Assembly: GCF_019219065.1 (NCBI RefSeq)
Contig: NZ_JAHUWK010000003.1
Coordinates: 1 to 64,000, forward strand
Origin: Duganella sp. sic0402
GTDB taxonomy: Bacteria > Pseudomonadota > Gammaproteobacteria > Burkholderiales > Burkholderiaceae_D
Length of the DNA stretch: 64,000 nucleotides
Direction of reading: 5' to 3'
The notes under the pieces were generated by a model, which saw only the letters and a list, made by a program, of their open reading frames with translations, was not told where the DNA came from and did no database searches. Positions 1 to 8,263 of this stretch are shown here, piece after piece. Every line of letters starts with the position of its first letter. Within the stretch, counting starts at the first letter, position 1. The translations under genes were made by a program, and so were the position numbers.

Positions 1-116
1 ATTACTCACCCGTTCGCCACTCGCCACCAGAGCAAGCTCCGTGCTGCCGTTCGACTTGCATGTGTAAGGCATGCCGCCAGCGTTCAATCTGAGCCAGGAT
101 CAAACTCTTTAGTTTA
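1..116 (-). rRNA. rrs: 16S ribosomal RNA, 5' end only
   Basis: The reverse complement carries the universal 16S 5' segment: AGAGTTTGATCCTGGCTCAG, then a betaproteobacterial reading through the GGCGGCATGCCTTACACATG segment into variable region V1. Transcription runs leftward out of the window, so only about the first 115 nucleotides are present. The mature 5' end is placed near 116 by analogy with other 16S genes and could be off by a few bases. The V1 text looks like Massilia/Duganella relatives, which is a recollection and not a database match. Confidence 0.97.
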
Positions 117-405
117 ATCTCTGTTTTTGCCGACCTGGCTTTTACACCAAACCGGCTGGTTCGCTCTTCTCAAAATACTGACAGTATTTCTACTGAATAT
201 TTCTTTGTTGAGCATTTAATGCTTTTTGTTGCAGCATCAAACGCCCACATTTATCGACTGTGAATTTTTAAAGATCTGTGTTACTTGCCGCTGAAGCGTT
301 GTGTTCAGCAGCACAGAAGCGAGATTATGAAGCACTTGATTTATCTCGTCAACCCCTCGTTTCTACTTCGTTTTCGCTTTGCAGCGTATGCGTCGTTTCG
401 CGAGG
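117..405 (-). other. Pre-16S rRNA leader
   Basis: This is the roughly 290-base AT-richer stretch between the rRNA promoter and the 16S start, transcribed leftward. It contains a near-perfect hairpin at 173-189 (AAATACT arms facing AGTATTT), which may belong to the processing stem, and a boxA-like element listed separately. The small open frame on the plus strand at 285-572 has no supporting features and is treated as chance. No gene is seen here. Confidence 0.75.
263..276 (-). promoter_or_regulatory. boxA-like antitermination element in the rRNA leader
   Basis: Read on the minus strand the sequence is GATCTTTAAAAATT, close to the boxA core CTTTAA found in rRNA leaders, where NusB/NusE bind nascent RNA to allow readthrough. 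It sits about 150 bases before the 16S start, as expected. Its assignment rests on similarity and position. Confidence 0.65.
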
Positions 406-411
406 GACCGA

Positions 412-441
412 ACTATAGCAAAGCTTTGACAGGTTTGGCAA
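412..441 (-). promoter_or_regulatory. rRNA operon promoter (sigma-70 type)
   Basis: On the minus strand TTGCCA (436-441) and TATAGT (412-417) are separated by 18 bases. Transcription would begin near 405, followed by a G/C-rich discriminator, and lead into the 16S leader. The region upstream on the minus strand (442-480) is moderately AT-rich and could act as an UP element. The neighbouring kinase gene starts 115 bases away and runs the other way. Confidence 0.65.
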
Positions 442-555
442 GCGATTCCTTTCAACTTGCCGTCTGGTCGCCATTTTTTGCAGACTGTCGCAATCGCATG
501 GCGCCTCCGGGCGCGGCTCGCTACACTTGCATCATGTTAAGAGTGAAAGCCGTTC

Positions 556-1878
556 ATGTTTCCTACGCCTAAAGTGCAAGACACCCTGAAGACCGCCGGC
601 AGCGTGCTGCATCGCAGCTTTGACGTGGTCGCCACCTGGGTTACCCAGTTGTCGTGGTGGAAGTTCCTGGTGTTTGCCATCCTGATGCTGATTGCCGGCT
701 CCATCCTGCAGGACGAATTATTCTCGTCCAATCCGATTCAGGAAGAGATAGAGCAATCGCGTGGCAGCAAGCGCAAGGGCAATGACACGAATATCCGCAT
801 CGACGATAGCGGCATCCACTTCAGCCAGCGCGGCAAGATCCGCAACAAGAATACCGAAGACACTGAAACGCCGGTCGCCGCGCCAGAGGCTCCGGAGACG
901 CCGGAAGCACCCGCTGCGGCGGAAACACCGGAAGCACCGGAAGCACCGGCGGCGCCCGCCAAGTCTGGCAAATCGGGGGCCGCTTCCATCCCTGCCCTGC
1001 CTTCGCTGCCGGGCGAAGAAGTTCATATTGATCTGCCGCCGCAAATTGGCGAGGAGCTGTCCAACGCGATTGAAGAAGCCGTGGACGACGCGGCCGAGCA
1101 GAAAGTGGCCCGCTATCACGGCCAGGCGTCCACCTGGTTCAAGAGTTTCATCACGCTGCTGGTGCTGTTCCTGTTCGGCACCAAGGCGCTGATGGGCAGT
1201 AAAAAGCGCGCAGAAGCCGAGACCCAGTCCGCCAACGCCACCGCCGAGCGCGAATCCATGCAGCGCCAGCTCAGCGAAGCCAAGATGCAGATGATGCAGG
1301 CCCAGGTCGAGCCGCACTTCCTGTTCAACACCCTGGCCTCGGTCGAGCACCTGATCGAAACCGATCCGCCGCGTGCCTCCGCCATGCAGCGCAGCCTGAT
1401 CAAATACCTGCGTGCGGTGTTGCCGCAAATGCGCGACAACGCGCTGATTACCAATCTGGGCCGCGAAGCCGACATGGTCGAGGCTTACCTGAATCTGCTG
1501 AAAATGCGCATGGAAGAGCGCCTGACGGTGGAATTCGATGTGCCGGACGGCCTGCGCACCGCCGCCTTCCCGCCGATGATGCTGCAATCGATGGTCGAAA
1601 ACGCCATCAAGCACGGTCTTGAAGGCAAGCCCGAAGGCGGCCTGCTGAAAGTACGAGCCGATGTTGCCCACAACAAGCTCCGCGTGATAGTCAGCGACAC
1701 CGGCCTGGGATTCGGCGCCAAGCCCAGCGACGGCACCGGCCTCGGCCTGACCAATATCCGCGAGCGCTTGAAGCTGCTGCACGGCGACCAGGGCCAGTTG
1801 CTGATCGCTGCCAACAGCCCGAGTGGCGTGATCGTCACCATCGAGGTGCCGTACCAGTTAGCGAAAAAATCAACATGA
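556..1878 (+). CDS. LytS/YehU-type sensor histidine kinase
   Basis: A membrane histidine kinase of the His_kinase (PF06580) plus HATPase_c type, 440 residues. Transmembrane segments lie near 34-52 and 195-214. Between them is an exported domain of about 140 residues with a Pro/Glu/Ala-rich repeat (about 106-136, PEAP/PETP units). A short coiled coil (215-250) leads to the phospho-acceptor His254 in VEPHFLFNTLA. The N box is VENAIKHG and the G box is DTGLGFG with GTGLGLTNIRERL. The LytTR regulator 63 bases downstream is the probable partner. No strong Shine-Dalgarno sequence precedes the ATG. The signal sensed is unknown, and the exported domain matches no family I recognise. Confidence 0.9.
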   Translation: MFPTPKVQDTLKTAGSVLHRSFDVVATWVTQLSWWKFLVFAILMLIAGSILQDELFSSNPIQEEIEQSRGSKRKGNDTNIRIDDSGIHFSQRGKIRNKNTEDTETPVAAPEAPETPEAPAAAETPEAPEAPAAPAKSGKSGAASIPALPSLPGEEVHIDLPPQIGEELSNAIEEAVDDAAEQKVARYHGQASTWFKSFITLLVLFLFGTKALMGSKKRAEAETQSANATAERESMQRQLSEAKMQMMQAQVEPHFLFNTLASVEHLIETDPPRASAMQRSLIKYLRAVLPQMRDNALITNLGREADMVEAYLNLLKMRMEERLTVEFDVPDGLRTAAFPPMMLQSMVENAIKHGLEGKPEGGLLKVRADVAHNKLRVIVSDTGLGFGAKPSDGTGLGLTNIRERLKLLHGDQGQLLIAANSPSGVIVTIEVPYQLAKKST

Positions 1879-1941
1879 TTGCTTATTAACGCAATTCGTT
1901 GAATAATTAATTAAATAATTTACACTTCACACCCGAACACG

Positions 1942-2709
1942 ATGCCTACAGCAATCATTGCAGATGACGAACGTTTAATGCGCGACCAATTGCGCATGCG
2001 CCTGGGCCAGGTCTGGCCCGAGCTGGACATTATTGGCGAAGCCAAAAATGGCGATGAAGCCATCGAGCTGGTCGACCAGTTGAAGCCAGACTTCACCTTC
2101 CTGGATATCCGCATGCCGGGCAAGACCGGCATGGAAGCTGCCAGCGTCATCGGCAACAAGAGCCATATCGTGTTCGTCACCGCCTACGACGCCTATGCGG
2201 TTGAAGCGTTTGAGCGCGGCGCGGTCGATTATGTGCTGAAACCGCCTGAGCCTGAGCGTCTGCAAATCACTGTGGATCGTCTCAAGACCCGCCTCAGCAA
2301 GCCCACGGCTGCCGTGGATGTCAACGCCAGCGTGACTGCCATGCTGGCGCAGCTCAGCGAGAAGATCGCCGCACCGAAGCCTGCCCACCTCCAATGGATA
2401 CAGGCCAGCATCGGCCAGGATCTGCGCATGATTCCGGTCGAGGAAATCCTGTTCTTCCGCTCCGATGAGAAATATACCTGCGTGCAGACCGAGAAATACG
2501 AAGCGCTGATCCGCAAGCCGGTACGCGACCTGGCCGATGAACTCGATCCGGCGCTGTTCTGGCAGATTCACCGCGCCACGCTGGTCAACGTCAACGCCAT
2601 CGAAGGCGTAACGCGCGACATCCGTGGCCGCCACCTGGTGATGATCAAGGGCCGCTCCGACAAGCTGGAAGTCAGCCGCAGCTTCCTGCATCTGTTCAAG
2701 CAGATGTAA
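1942..2709 (+). CDS. LytTR-family response regulator
   Basis: A 255-residue response regulator with an N-terminal receiver domain (acidic pair at residues 8-9, phospho-acceptor Asp55 in FLDIRMPG, conserved Lys in VLKPPEP). A C-terminal LytTR DNA-binding domain (about 150-255) includes the LFFRSDEKYTCVQT strand and the HRATLVNVNAI segment. It follows the LytS-type kinase on the same strand after an AT-rich 63-base gap, so the two probably form a cognate pair. The targets are unknown. No paired LytTR-type site was found directly upstream of either gene. Confidence 0.92.
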   Translation: MPTAIIADDERLMRDQLRMRLGQVWPELDIIGEAKNGDEAIELVDQLKPDFTFLDIRMPGKTGMEAASVIGNKSHIVFVTAYDAYAVEAFERGAVDYVLKPPEPERLQITVDRLKTRLSKPTAAVDVNASVTAMLAQLSEKIAAPKPAHLQWIQASIGQDLRMIPVEEILFFRSDEKYTCVQTEKYEALIRKPVRDLADELDPALFWQIHRATLVNVNAIEGVTRDIRGRHLVMIKGRSDKLEVSRSFLHLFKQM

Positions 2710-2775
2710 ATCAAATCCCCCTCCCTGCTTCTGCTTTAGTGTGACTCCAGCGGCCCTCGGCCGCATGGAGCCGCC

Positions 2776-3537
2776 ATGCACCGCCATACCTCCTCCCTGC
2801 TGATCCTGTCCGCGCTGGCCGTGGGTGCGCGCCTGTGCTGGCGTCTGGGCCAGGTCGCGCGCCAGGAACAACTGGAACAATCGTACGCGCAGCTGCGCGA
2901 GCTGTCGGCCGCGCTGCAAACCATCCGCGAAGAAGAACGCAAGCACATCGCGCGTGAACTGCACGACGACCTGGGCCAACTGCTGGCGACGCTGAGCGGC
3001 GACCTTGCGCTGCTGCAGCGCTACAACGGCAACAGCGATAGCGCCGCAGCGCGCCAATTGCAGGCTGGCATGGATGAATTGCTGATGTCGGCAATCAGCT
3101 CGCTACGCCGCATCGCCGGCAATCTGCGTCCGCGTGCGCTGGATGAAGGTGGTTTGTATTTTGCGCTGGAGAGCCTGCGCCAGGGATTTGTCAAGCGCCA
3201 GGGCATAGACTGCCTGCTGGATGCAACCGAAGAGGATTTGATACTCGATGATAGCTACAGCACGGCCATCTTCCGCATTGTGCAGGAGGCCATGACCAAC
3301 ATCGCCCGCCACGCCGATGCGCGCAAGGTGACGCTATCGCTGTATCGCCAGGACGCCACGCTGTATGTGACGATCCATGACGACGGCTGCGGCATCGCCG
3401 AACAGGACATGGACAAGGCATCGTCCTTTGGCTTGATCGGGATGCGCGAGCGCGTTTGGGCACTGCATGGCGATATCGCCATCGTCAGCGACGGCGGCAC
3501 GCGGATCATGATCCGCCTGCCGCTGCCGCCGCCGTAA
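2776..3537 (+). CDS. NarX/DegS-like sensor histidine kinase without a sensor domain
   Basis: A 253-residue kinase of the HisKA_3 family. It has one N-terminal hydrophobic helix (about 7-22), a coiled coil (27-55), then the dimerisation helix with phospho-acceptor His63 in ARELHDD. The ATPase domain has an N box (QEAMTNIARHA) and a G box (DDGCGI, SFGLIGMRERV). GGAG at 2767-2770 sets the start. Kinases of this family normally phosphorylate LuxR/NarL-type regulators, but none is encoded nearby. The neighbouring regulator is LytTR-type, so this is an orphan or cross-talking kinase. It is much shorter than NarX because no periplasmic or HAMP region is present. Confidence 0.85.
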   Translation: MHRHTSSLLILSALAVGARLCWRLGQVARQEQLEQSYAQLRELSAALQTIREEERKHIARELHDDLGQLLATLSGDLALLQRYNGNSDSAAARQLQAGMDELLMSAISSLRRIAGNLRPRALDEGGLYFALESLRQGFVKRQGIDCLLDATEEDLILDDSYSTAIFRIVQEAMTNIARHADARKVTLSLYRQDATLYVTIHDDGCGIAEQDMDKASSFGLIGMRERVWALHGDIAIVSDGGTRIMIRLPLPPP

Positions 3538-3551
3538 CCGCTTAAGCCAGC

Positions 3552-4643
3552 TTAGAAGGCGTGGCGGATACCAACGTTGAAGGCTTTGTCGCCGCTACCG
3601 ACTTCGTTGTTGTTACCAACGGTGTAGCCGGCGCCGTTTTTGTTTTTGATTTTGGCGTACGAAACGTAGGCGCCGGTACGCTTGGACAGCGAGTACAGGT
3701 AGCCCAGTGCGAACTGGTTGGCGTCCTGGTTTTTCGCGGTCTTGTCGTCCTTGCGGATGTACGAGGTCATGAAGTAACCATTGCCGGCCGGGATTTGCGC
3801 GCCGATCAGGATGTCGTTGCTGTCAACACTGGCGGTAGGCAGGACTGGCAGGCCGAGCGGGTTGTTGCTGCCGTTCGGGATTTGCGCGCTGTTCACGCCC
3901 TTGTCCGCGCTGTAAGCGAAGTAAGCCTTGATGACTTTGAAGTCGTAGTTGGCGGCGAACATGGTGTTGCGGCCGGTGTCCTGGGTTTTAGCCGGGGTGG
4001 CGCCGACAGCAGCGGTGTCGTTGTTTTTGTTGTTGTAGACCAGACGTGCGTTCAGCGGACCTTGCGCATAGTTCAGGCCAAAGCCGAACTGGCGGCCGGC
4101 GGTAGCGCTGCCAGCTTGCTCGCCCAGTGCATACAGGGCTTCGGCGCTGAAGCCGCCCATGACTGGGGTGGCGTAGACGATGGCGTTGCTTACGCGGGTG
4201 TTGGCGCCAGCCGACGGGAACAGGTTTTTAAGCGAACCGGCATAGCCTGCGCCGAATGGATCGGCTACCTGGCTTTGTGCGTTGTACAGCATGGTGTATT
4301 GCTTACCGATGGTCAGCTGGCCTGCGTCCTTGCTTTTCAGGCCAACGAAAGCCTGGCGGTTAAAGATGGTGTTGGCGCTGTCCAGCGAACCATCATCTGC
4401 CTTGAAGCCGGTTTCCATCTGGAAGATAGCCGACAGGCCGTTACCCAGGTCTTCCGTGCCACGGAAGCCCAGACGCGACTGGCCACCGATACCGCTGGTA
4501 AGTTTGGTCACGGAGCCGGCAGCAGCGCCGCGCTCGCTCACGATACCGGCATCGACCAGGCCGTAGATCGTTACGTTCGATTGAGCTTGGGCTTGTGCTG
4601 CGAAGCCGCCGATGATCAGTGCTGCCAGAGTAAGTTTTTTCAC
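3552..4643 (-). CDS. Gram-negative porin (porin_4 family)
   Basis: An outer-membrane general porin of 363 residues. It has a signal peptide (about 1-20, ending AAQAQA), the typical betaproteobacterial start of the mature protein (QSNVTIYGLVDAG), alternating beta-strand sequence throughout and the C-terminal aromatic residue (RHAF) that BamA recognises. The likely start is GTG at 4643, since KKLTLAALIIGG is a normal signal-peptide beginning. The open frame extends further upstream to 4712, but those residues do not look like part of a signal peptide. It converges with the kinase gene with a gap of 14 bases. Probably a trimeric channel for small solutes; specificity cannot be read from sequence. 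Confidence 0.93.
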   Translation of the reverse strand: MKKLTLAALIIGGFAAQAQAQSNVTIYGLVDAGIVSERGAAAGSVTKLTSGIGGQSRLGFRGTEDLGNGLSAIFQMETGFKADDGSLDSANTIFNRQAFVGLKSKDAGQLTIGKQYTMLYNAQSQVADPFGAGYAGSLKNLFPSAGANTRVSNAIVYATPVMGGFSAEALYALGEQAGSATAGRQFGFGLNYAQGPLNARLVYNNKNNDTAAVGATPAKTQDTGRNTMFAANYDFKVIKAYFAYSADKGVNSAQIPNGSNNPLGLPVLPTASVDSNDILIGAQIPAGNGYFMTSYIRKDDKTAKNQDANQFALGYLYSLSKRTGAYVSYAKIKNKNGAGYTVGNNNEVGSGDKAFNVGIRHAF

Positions 4644-4763
4644 TTGATGTTCTCTACTTAAGGTTGAAGAAAGGCTGCGTGTTGAATCCACGGCGGGAAT
4701 CATGCCTATCAATTACTTCAACAATGTGACAACGATAATCTGTTGTTATTTAGCATCAGGGTG

Positions 4764-4788
4764 AAAAAAGCCGCCCGAGGGCGGCTTG
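4764..4788 (-). terminator. Rho-independent terminator after the methyltransferase gene
   Basis: On the minus strand a 9-bp GC-rich stem (AAGCCGCCC with GGGCGGCTT) is followed at once by a run of six T. It lies 19 bases past the stop codon of the methyltransferase gene and ends the cysB-methyltransferase transcript. Confidence 0.9.
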
Positions 4789-4806
4789 GCAGAACTTATT
4801 TTTGAA

Positions 4807-5460
4807 TTATTTGAGTTTGCAACTCAGCAAGTAGTAATACTCCAGCCGCTCGATGCGGAATTGCTTCGCATGGTTGGTGAAGCGCTTGCGCTGGGTGCTG
4901 TCGGTCAGATAGTTCTTCAGGATCTCGTAGCGCTGGCCGTCGTCGGCGGTCAGGATCTGGTAGGTATTGCCTTCCGCATCGGTGCGGGCGATCACGGTCG
5001 AATTGCCGTCGACATAAGATTCGTCCAGCAGCACCAGCAGAATGTCCTTGCCCAGCTTGGCGCGCAGATGCTTGAGGAAGCTGTCGTGCTGTTCGCGCGG
5101 CACATGGCTCCACAGGCCGGCCGCAAACACGGCGGTGTACTGGCCTTCCAGTCCATCCGGCAGGTTGAAGGCATCCATCTGCCCGAAGCTGACGATGTCC
5201 TCGTCCAGGCCACGGGTTTCAGCCAGATCCAGCATTTCCTGCAAAATATCGGTGGCGTGTACCGAATCGGCCACTTCCGAGATCAGGTCGGTCCAGTAGG
5301 CGGTGCCGCAAGCCAGTTCCAGCACCTTGTGGCCCTGGAACAGCTCGGCGACCATTTCCTGCAAATCGTCCAGATCGTCAAAGCGCTCTTCCTGCGCGTA
5401 GACCTGGTCATAGTTATCCGCGTTGACGGCGTAATATTGTGTCAACTGGTTGGTAATCAT
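4807..5460 (-). CDS. SAM-dependent methyltransferase
   Basis: A 217-residue class I methyltransferase. The SAM-binding motif I is KVLELACGTAYWTDLI (residues about 45-60), followed by an acidic strand end (VHATDIL) and a motif near 85-110 (GQMDAFNLPD). The substrate cannot be told from sequence; the fold group includes methyltransferases for small molecules and quinones. The gene starts 13 bases after the cysB stop, so it is very probably cotranscribed with cysB, and it ends in a strong terminator. A link to sulfur metabolism is suggested only by that position. Confidence 0.85.
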   Translation of the reverse strand: MITNQLTQYYAVNADNYDQVYAQEERFDDLDDLQEMVAELFQGHKVLELACGTAYWTDLISEVADSVHATDILQEMLDLAETRGLDEDIVSFGQMDAFNLPDGLEGQYTAVFAAGLWSHVPREQHDSFLKHLRAKLGKDILLVLLDESYVDGNSTVIARTDAEGNTYQILTADDGQRYEILKNYLTDSTQRKRFTNHAKQFRIERLEYYYLLSCKLK

Positions 5461-5473
5461 GTTGATGCTTTCT

Positions 5474-6415
5474 TTATAGTTCGTAGTTATCTTTTTCGCC
5501 GCTCATGGCCTGTTCGATCAACTTGCGGTTGAGCGTAGGCGCCAGCAGTTCAATAAAGGTATAGATATAGCTGCGCAGATAGGCGCCCTGCTTGACCGCC
5601 ACCCGCGACACATTCATGCCGAACAGATGGCCCACAGGGATGGCGCGCAGGTTCTTGTCGCGCTCGGCGTCAAAGGCCATGCCCGCTATGATACCAATTC
5701 CCATGCCCAGCTCGACATACGTCTTGATCACATCGGCGTCGATGGCTTCCAGCAGCACATCCAGCTTCAGGCCGCGCAAGGAGAACGCATGGTCAATCTT
5801 GCTGCGGCCGGCAAAGGCGCCATCATACGTGATGATCGGGAAAGCCGCGATCTCTTCCAGCGTCGGCTGCTTGGTGCGCAGCAGCGGATGGTCGGGCGGC
5901 ACCACGACCACGTGCTCCCATTGATAGCATGGCAAGGTCACCAGCCCGGTCACGCCGGCGATCGACTCGGTAGCGATGCACAGGTCGGCCTGGTCGCGCT
6001 GCACCATCTCGGCAATCTGCTGCGGATTACCTTGCAACAAAGACAATCTCACCTTGGGGAATTTCACCATGAAGGCCTGCACCACCTTCGGCAAGGTGTA
6101 GCGCGCCTGGGTGTGGGTGGTGGCGATGGTGAAGCTGCCGCTGTCCTGCGCCGCGTATTCCTTGCCGATGCGTTTCAGGCTGTCGATCTCCTGCATGATC
6201 AGTTCCACCGACTGCAACACCAGCCGGCCCGGCTCGGTGAGGCCACGGATGCGCTTGCCGTGACGGGTGAAGATGTCGACCCCCAATTCCTCTTCCAGTT
6301 CGATGATGGCCTTGGACACGCCCGGCTGCGAGGTGAACAGCGCCTTGGCGGCATCGGTCAGGTTGTAATTCTGGCGTACTGCTTCGCGCACAAAGCGCAA
6401 TTGATGAAGGTTCAT
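5474..6415 (-). CDS. cysB: CysB-type LysR-family transcriptional regulator
   Basis: A 313-residue LysR-type regulator with an N-terminal winged helix-turn-helix (residues 1-60, including SQPGVSKAIIELEEELGVDIFTR) and a periplasmic-binding-protein-like effector domain. The segment ATTHTQARYTLPKVV and overall alignment by eye match CysB/Cbl, which activate sulfate assimilation genes and respond to O-acetylserine/N-acetylserine and thiosulfate or sulfate. It is divergent from the sulfate reduction operon, with 153 bases between them containing phased repeats. CysB usually represses itself. The choice between CysB and Cbl rests on context. Confidence 0.93.
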   Translation of the reverse strand: MNLHQLRFVREAVRQNYNLTDAAKALFTSQPGVSKAIIELEEELGVDIFTRHGKRIRGLTEPGRLVLQSVELIMQEIDSLKRIGKEYAAQDSGSFTIATTHTQARYTLPKVVQAFMVKFPKVRLSLLQGNPQQIAEMVQRDQADLCIATESIAGVTGLVTLPCYQWEHVVVVPPDHPLLRTKQPTLEEIAAFPIITYDGAFAGRSKIDHAFSLRGLKLDVLLEAIDADVIKTYVELGMGIGIIAGMAFDAERDKNLRAIPVGHLFGMNVSRVAVKQGAYLRSYIYTFIELLAPTLNRKLIEQAMSGEKDNYEL

Positions 6416-6452
6416 TGCAGGTCTTGGCCCATCTTAAAATTATTAGTGTCCA

Positions 6453-6479
6453 TGCTTATACCCAATCCTTATATAAGCA
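6453..6479. promoter_or_regulatory. Inverted repeat in the cysB-cysI intergenic region
   Basis: TGCTTATA (6453-6460) and TATAAGCA (6472-6479) form a perfect 8-bp inverted repeat with an 11-base spacer. It is 37 bases upstream of the cysB start and adjoins the direct repeat listed next. Candidate CysB operator or part of the divergent promoters. Confidence 0.45.
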
Positions 6480-6514
6480 AATAAAGACTAAGTCGTATGG
6501 AATAAAGACGAAGT
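6480..6514. promoter_or_regulatory. Phased 14-bp direct repeat before cysI (candidate CysB site)
   Basis: AATAAAGACTAAGT (6480-6493) recurs as AATAAAGACGAAGT (6501-6514), 13 of 14 identical, with a 21-base period, i.e. two DNA helical turns. It lies 55-90 bases upstream of the cysI start. That position and same-face spacing suit an activator binding site for CysB. The assignment is inferred from repeat structure and context. Confidence 0.5.
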
Positions 6515-6568
6515 TTATTACTATTAGCGCTAGTTTGGGGAATCAGCGACTATCCAGGAAGAATATTC

Positions 6569-8263
6569 ATGTATCAATACGACCAATACGACCACCTCAT
6601 CATCCGAGAACGCATCGCCCAGTACCGCGACCAGGTACGCCGCCGCCTGTCCGATGAGCTGACCGAAGCCGAATTCCTGCCGTTGCGCCTGCAAAACGGC
6701 CTGTACATGCAACGCCACGCCTATATGTTGCGCATCGCCGTGCCGTACGGCTTGCTCGCAAGCAAGCAAATGCGCATGTTTGCCCATATTGCCCGCAAGT
6801 ACGACCGTGGCTATGGCCACTTCACCACCCGTCAAAACATCCAGTTTAACTGGATTGAGCTGGAGCAGACCCCGGATATCCTGAGCGACCTGGCGTCGGT
6901 GGAGATGCATGCCATCCAGACCTCCGGCAACTGCATCCGCAACACCACCTCCGATCCCTACGCCGGTGTGGCCGCTGACGAAATCATCGATCCACGTCCG
7001 TACGCCGAAGTGCTGCGCCAGTGGTCGACCTTCCACCCGGAATTCATCGCGCTGCCGCGTAAATTCAAGGTCGCCATCAACGGCGCCTTGGAAGACCGCG
7101 CGGCCATCGCCATCCACGATATCGGCCTGACCGTGGTGCGTAACGACGCCGGTGAAATCGGCTTCAAATTCATGGCCGGCGGCGGCATGGGCCGCACGCC
7201 GATCATCGGTAGTGTGATCCGTGAATTCCTGCCATGGCAGCACCTGCTGACCTACACCGAAGCCGTAATGCGCGTGTACAACCAGTACGGCCGCCGCGAC
7301 AACAAATACAAGGCGCGTATCAAGATTCTGCTGAAAGCCGTGGGCGTCGAAGAATTCACCCGCCAGGTGGAAGCAGAATGGGCCGACCTGAAAGACGGTC
7401 CTGAAACGCTGACCGTCGAAGAGATGCAGCGCGTGATCGACTACTTCCAGCCGCCGGCGTACAAAACGCTGGACGACTCCGACGTGGTCGCCGCGCAGGC
7501 TGGCAACAAGGCGTTCGCCAACTGGGTCAACCGCAACGTCAAGCCGCACAAGGTGCCAGGCTACGCGGCCGTGGTGCTGTCGCTGAAGAAGACCGGCGTA
7601 CCGCCGGGCGACGCCACCGCCGAACAGATGGACTTCATGGCCGAGCTGTCCGACCGCTACAGCTTCGGCGAACTGCGCGTCACCCACGAGCAGAACGTGG
7701 TGCTGGCCGACGTCGAGCAATCGCAGTTGTTCGCACTGTGGCAGGAAGCCAAGGCGCACGGCCTGGCAACGCCGAACATCGGCCTGCTGACCGACATGAT
7801 CTGCTGCCCTGGCGGCGACTTCTGCTCGCTGGCCAACGCCAAGTCGCTGCCGATTGCCGCCGCCATCTCGGAGCGCTTCGACAATCTCGACTACCAGCAC
7901 GACATCGGCGAGATCGAACTGAATATCTCCGGCTGCATCAACGCCTGCGGCCACCACCACGTCGGCAGCATCGGCGTGCTGGGGGTGGATAAGGATGGCA
8001 GCGAATGGTATCAGGTGTCGATTGGTGGCGCGCAAGGCAACAACGCTGCCATCGGCAAGATCATCGGCCCATCGTTCTCCGCCCTGCAAATGCCGGAAGT
8101 GATCGATCGCCTGCTGAAAGTCTATCTGCGCGATCGTTTTGAAGATGAATCGTTTGCCGCCTGCGTTCAGCGTATTGGCGTCGCACCGTTCAAGGAATTT
8201 GTGTACGCCACGCCGATCGCTGAAAAAAGCGGCCGCCTGGTTGGAGAGGATGAATATGTCTAA
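6569..8263 (+). CDS. cysI: Siroheme-dependent sulfite reductase, hemoprotein subunit
   Basis: A 564-residue nitrite/sulfite reductase reducing sulfite to sulfide. Two ferredoxin-like half-domains alternate with two catalytic domains. The cluster and siroheme ligands are Cys412, Cys418 (CCPGGDFC), Cys456 and Cys460 (CINAC). The siroheme-binding region includes TTRQNIQFNW and TSGNCIRNTTSDPYAG. No CysJ flavoprotein gene is adjacent, so electrons probably come from ferredoxin or another donor, as in Pseudomonas-type CysI. AGGAAGA at 6556-6562 is the ribosome binding site. It is the first gene of the operon, facing cysB. A nitrite reductase role is less likely given the neighbours. Confidence 0.93.
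   Translation: MYQYDQYDHLIIRERIAQYRDQVRRRLSDELTEAEFLPLRLQNGLYMQRHAYMLRIAVPYGLLASKQMRMFAHIARKYDRGYGHFTTRQNIQFNWIELEQTPDILSDLASVEMHAIQTSGNCIRNTTSDPYAGVAADEIIDPRPYAEVLRQWSTFHPEFIALPRKFKVAINGALEDRAAIAIHDIGLTVVRNDAGEIGFKFMAGGGMGRTPIIGSVIREFLPWQHLLTYTEAVMRVYNQYGRRDNKYKARIKILLKAVGVEEFTRQVEAEWADLKDGPETLTVEEMQRVIDYFQPPAYKTLDDSDVVAAQAGNKAFANWVNRNVKPHKVPGYAAVVLSLKKTGVPPGDATAEQMDFMAELSDRYSFGELRVTHEQNVVLADVEQSQLFALWQEAKAHGLATPNIGLLTDMICCPGGDFCSLANAKSLPIAAAISERFDNLDYQHDIGEIELNISGCINACGHHHVGSIGVLGVDKDGSEWYQVSIGGAQGNNAAIGKIIGPSFSALQMPEVIDRLLKVYLRDRFEDESFAACVQRIGVAPFKEFVYATPIAEKSGRLVGEDEYV

Noticed and set aside
117..555. A small open frame (285-572) in the rRNA leader region
   Set aside because: It lies opposite the rRNA leader and promoter, lacks a ribosome site and has no motif.
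549..557. GCCGTTCAT overlapping the first LytS kinase start codon, resembling one LytTR half-site
   Set aside because: The first base does not fit the consensus and no partner exists 21 bases away, so it is likely chance.
880..970. Short tandem repeats in the LytS kinase gene considered as a possible CRISPR-like array
   Set aside because: They are 9-base codon repeats in frame within a Pro/Glu/Ala linker, with no spacers.
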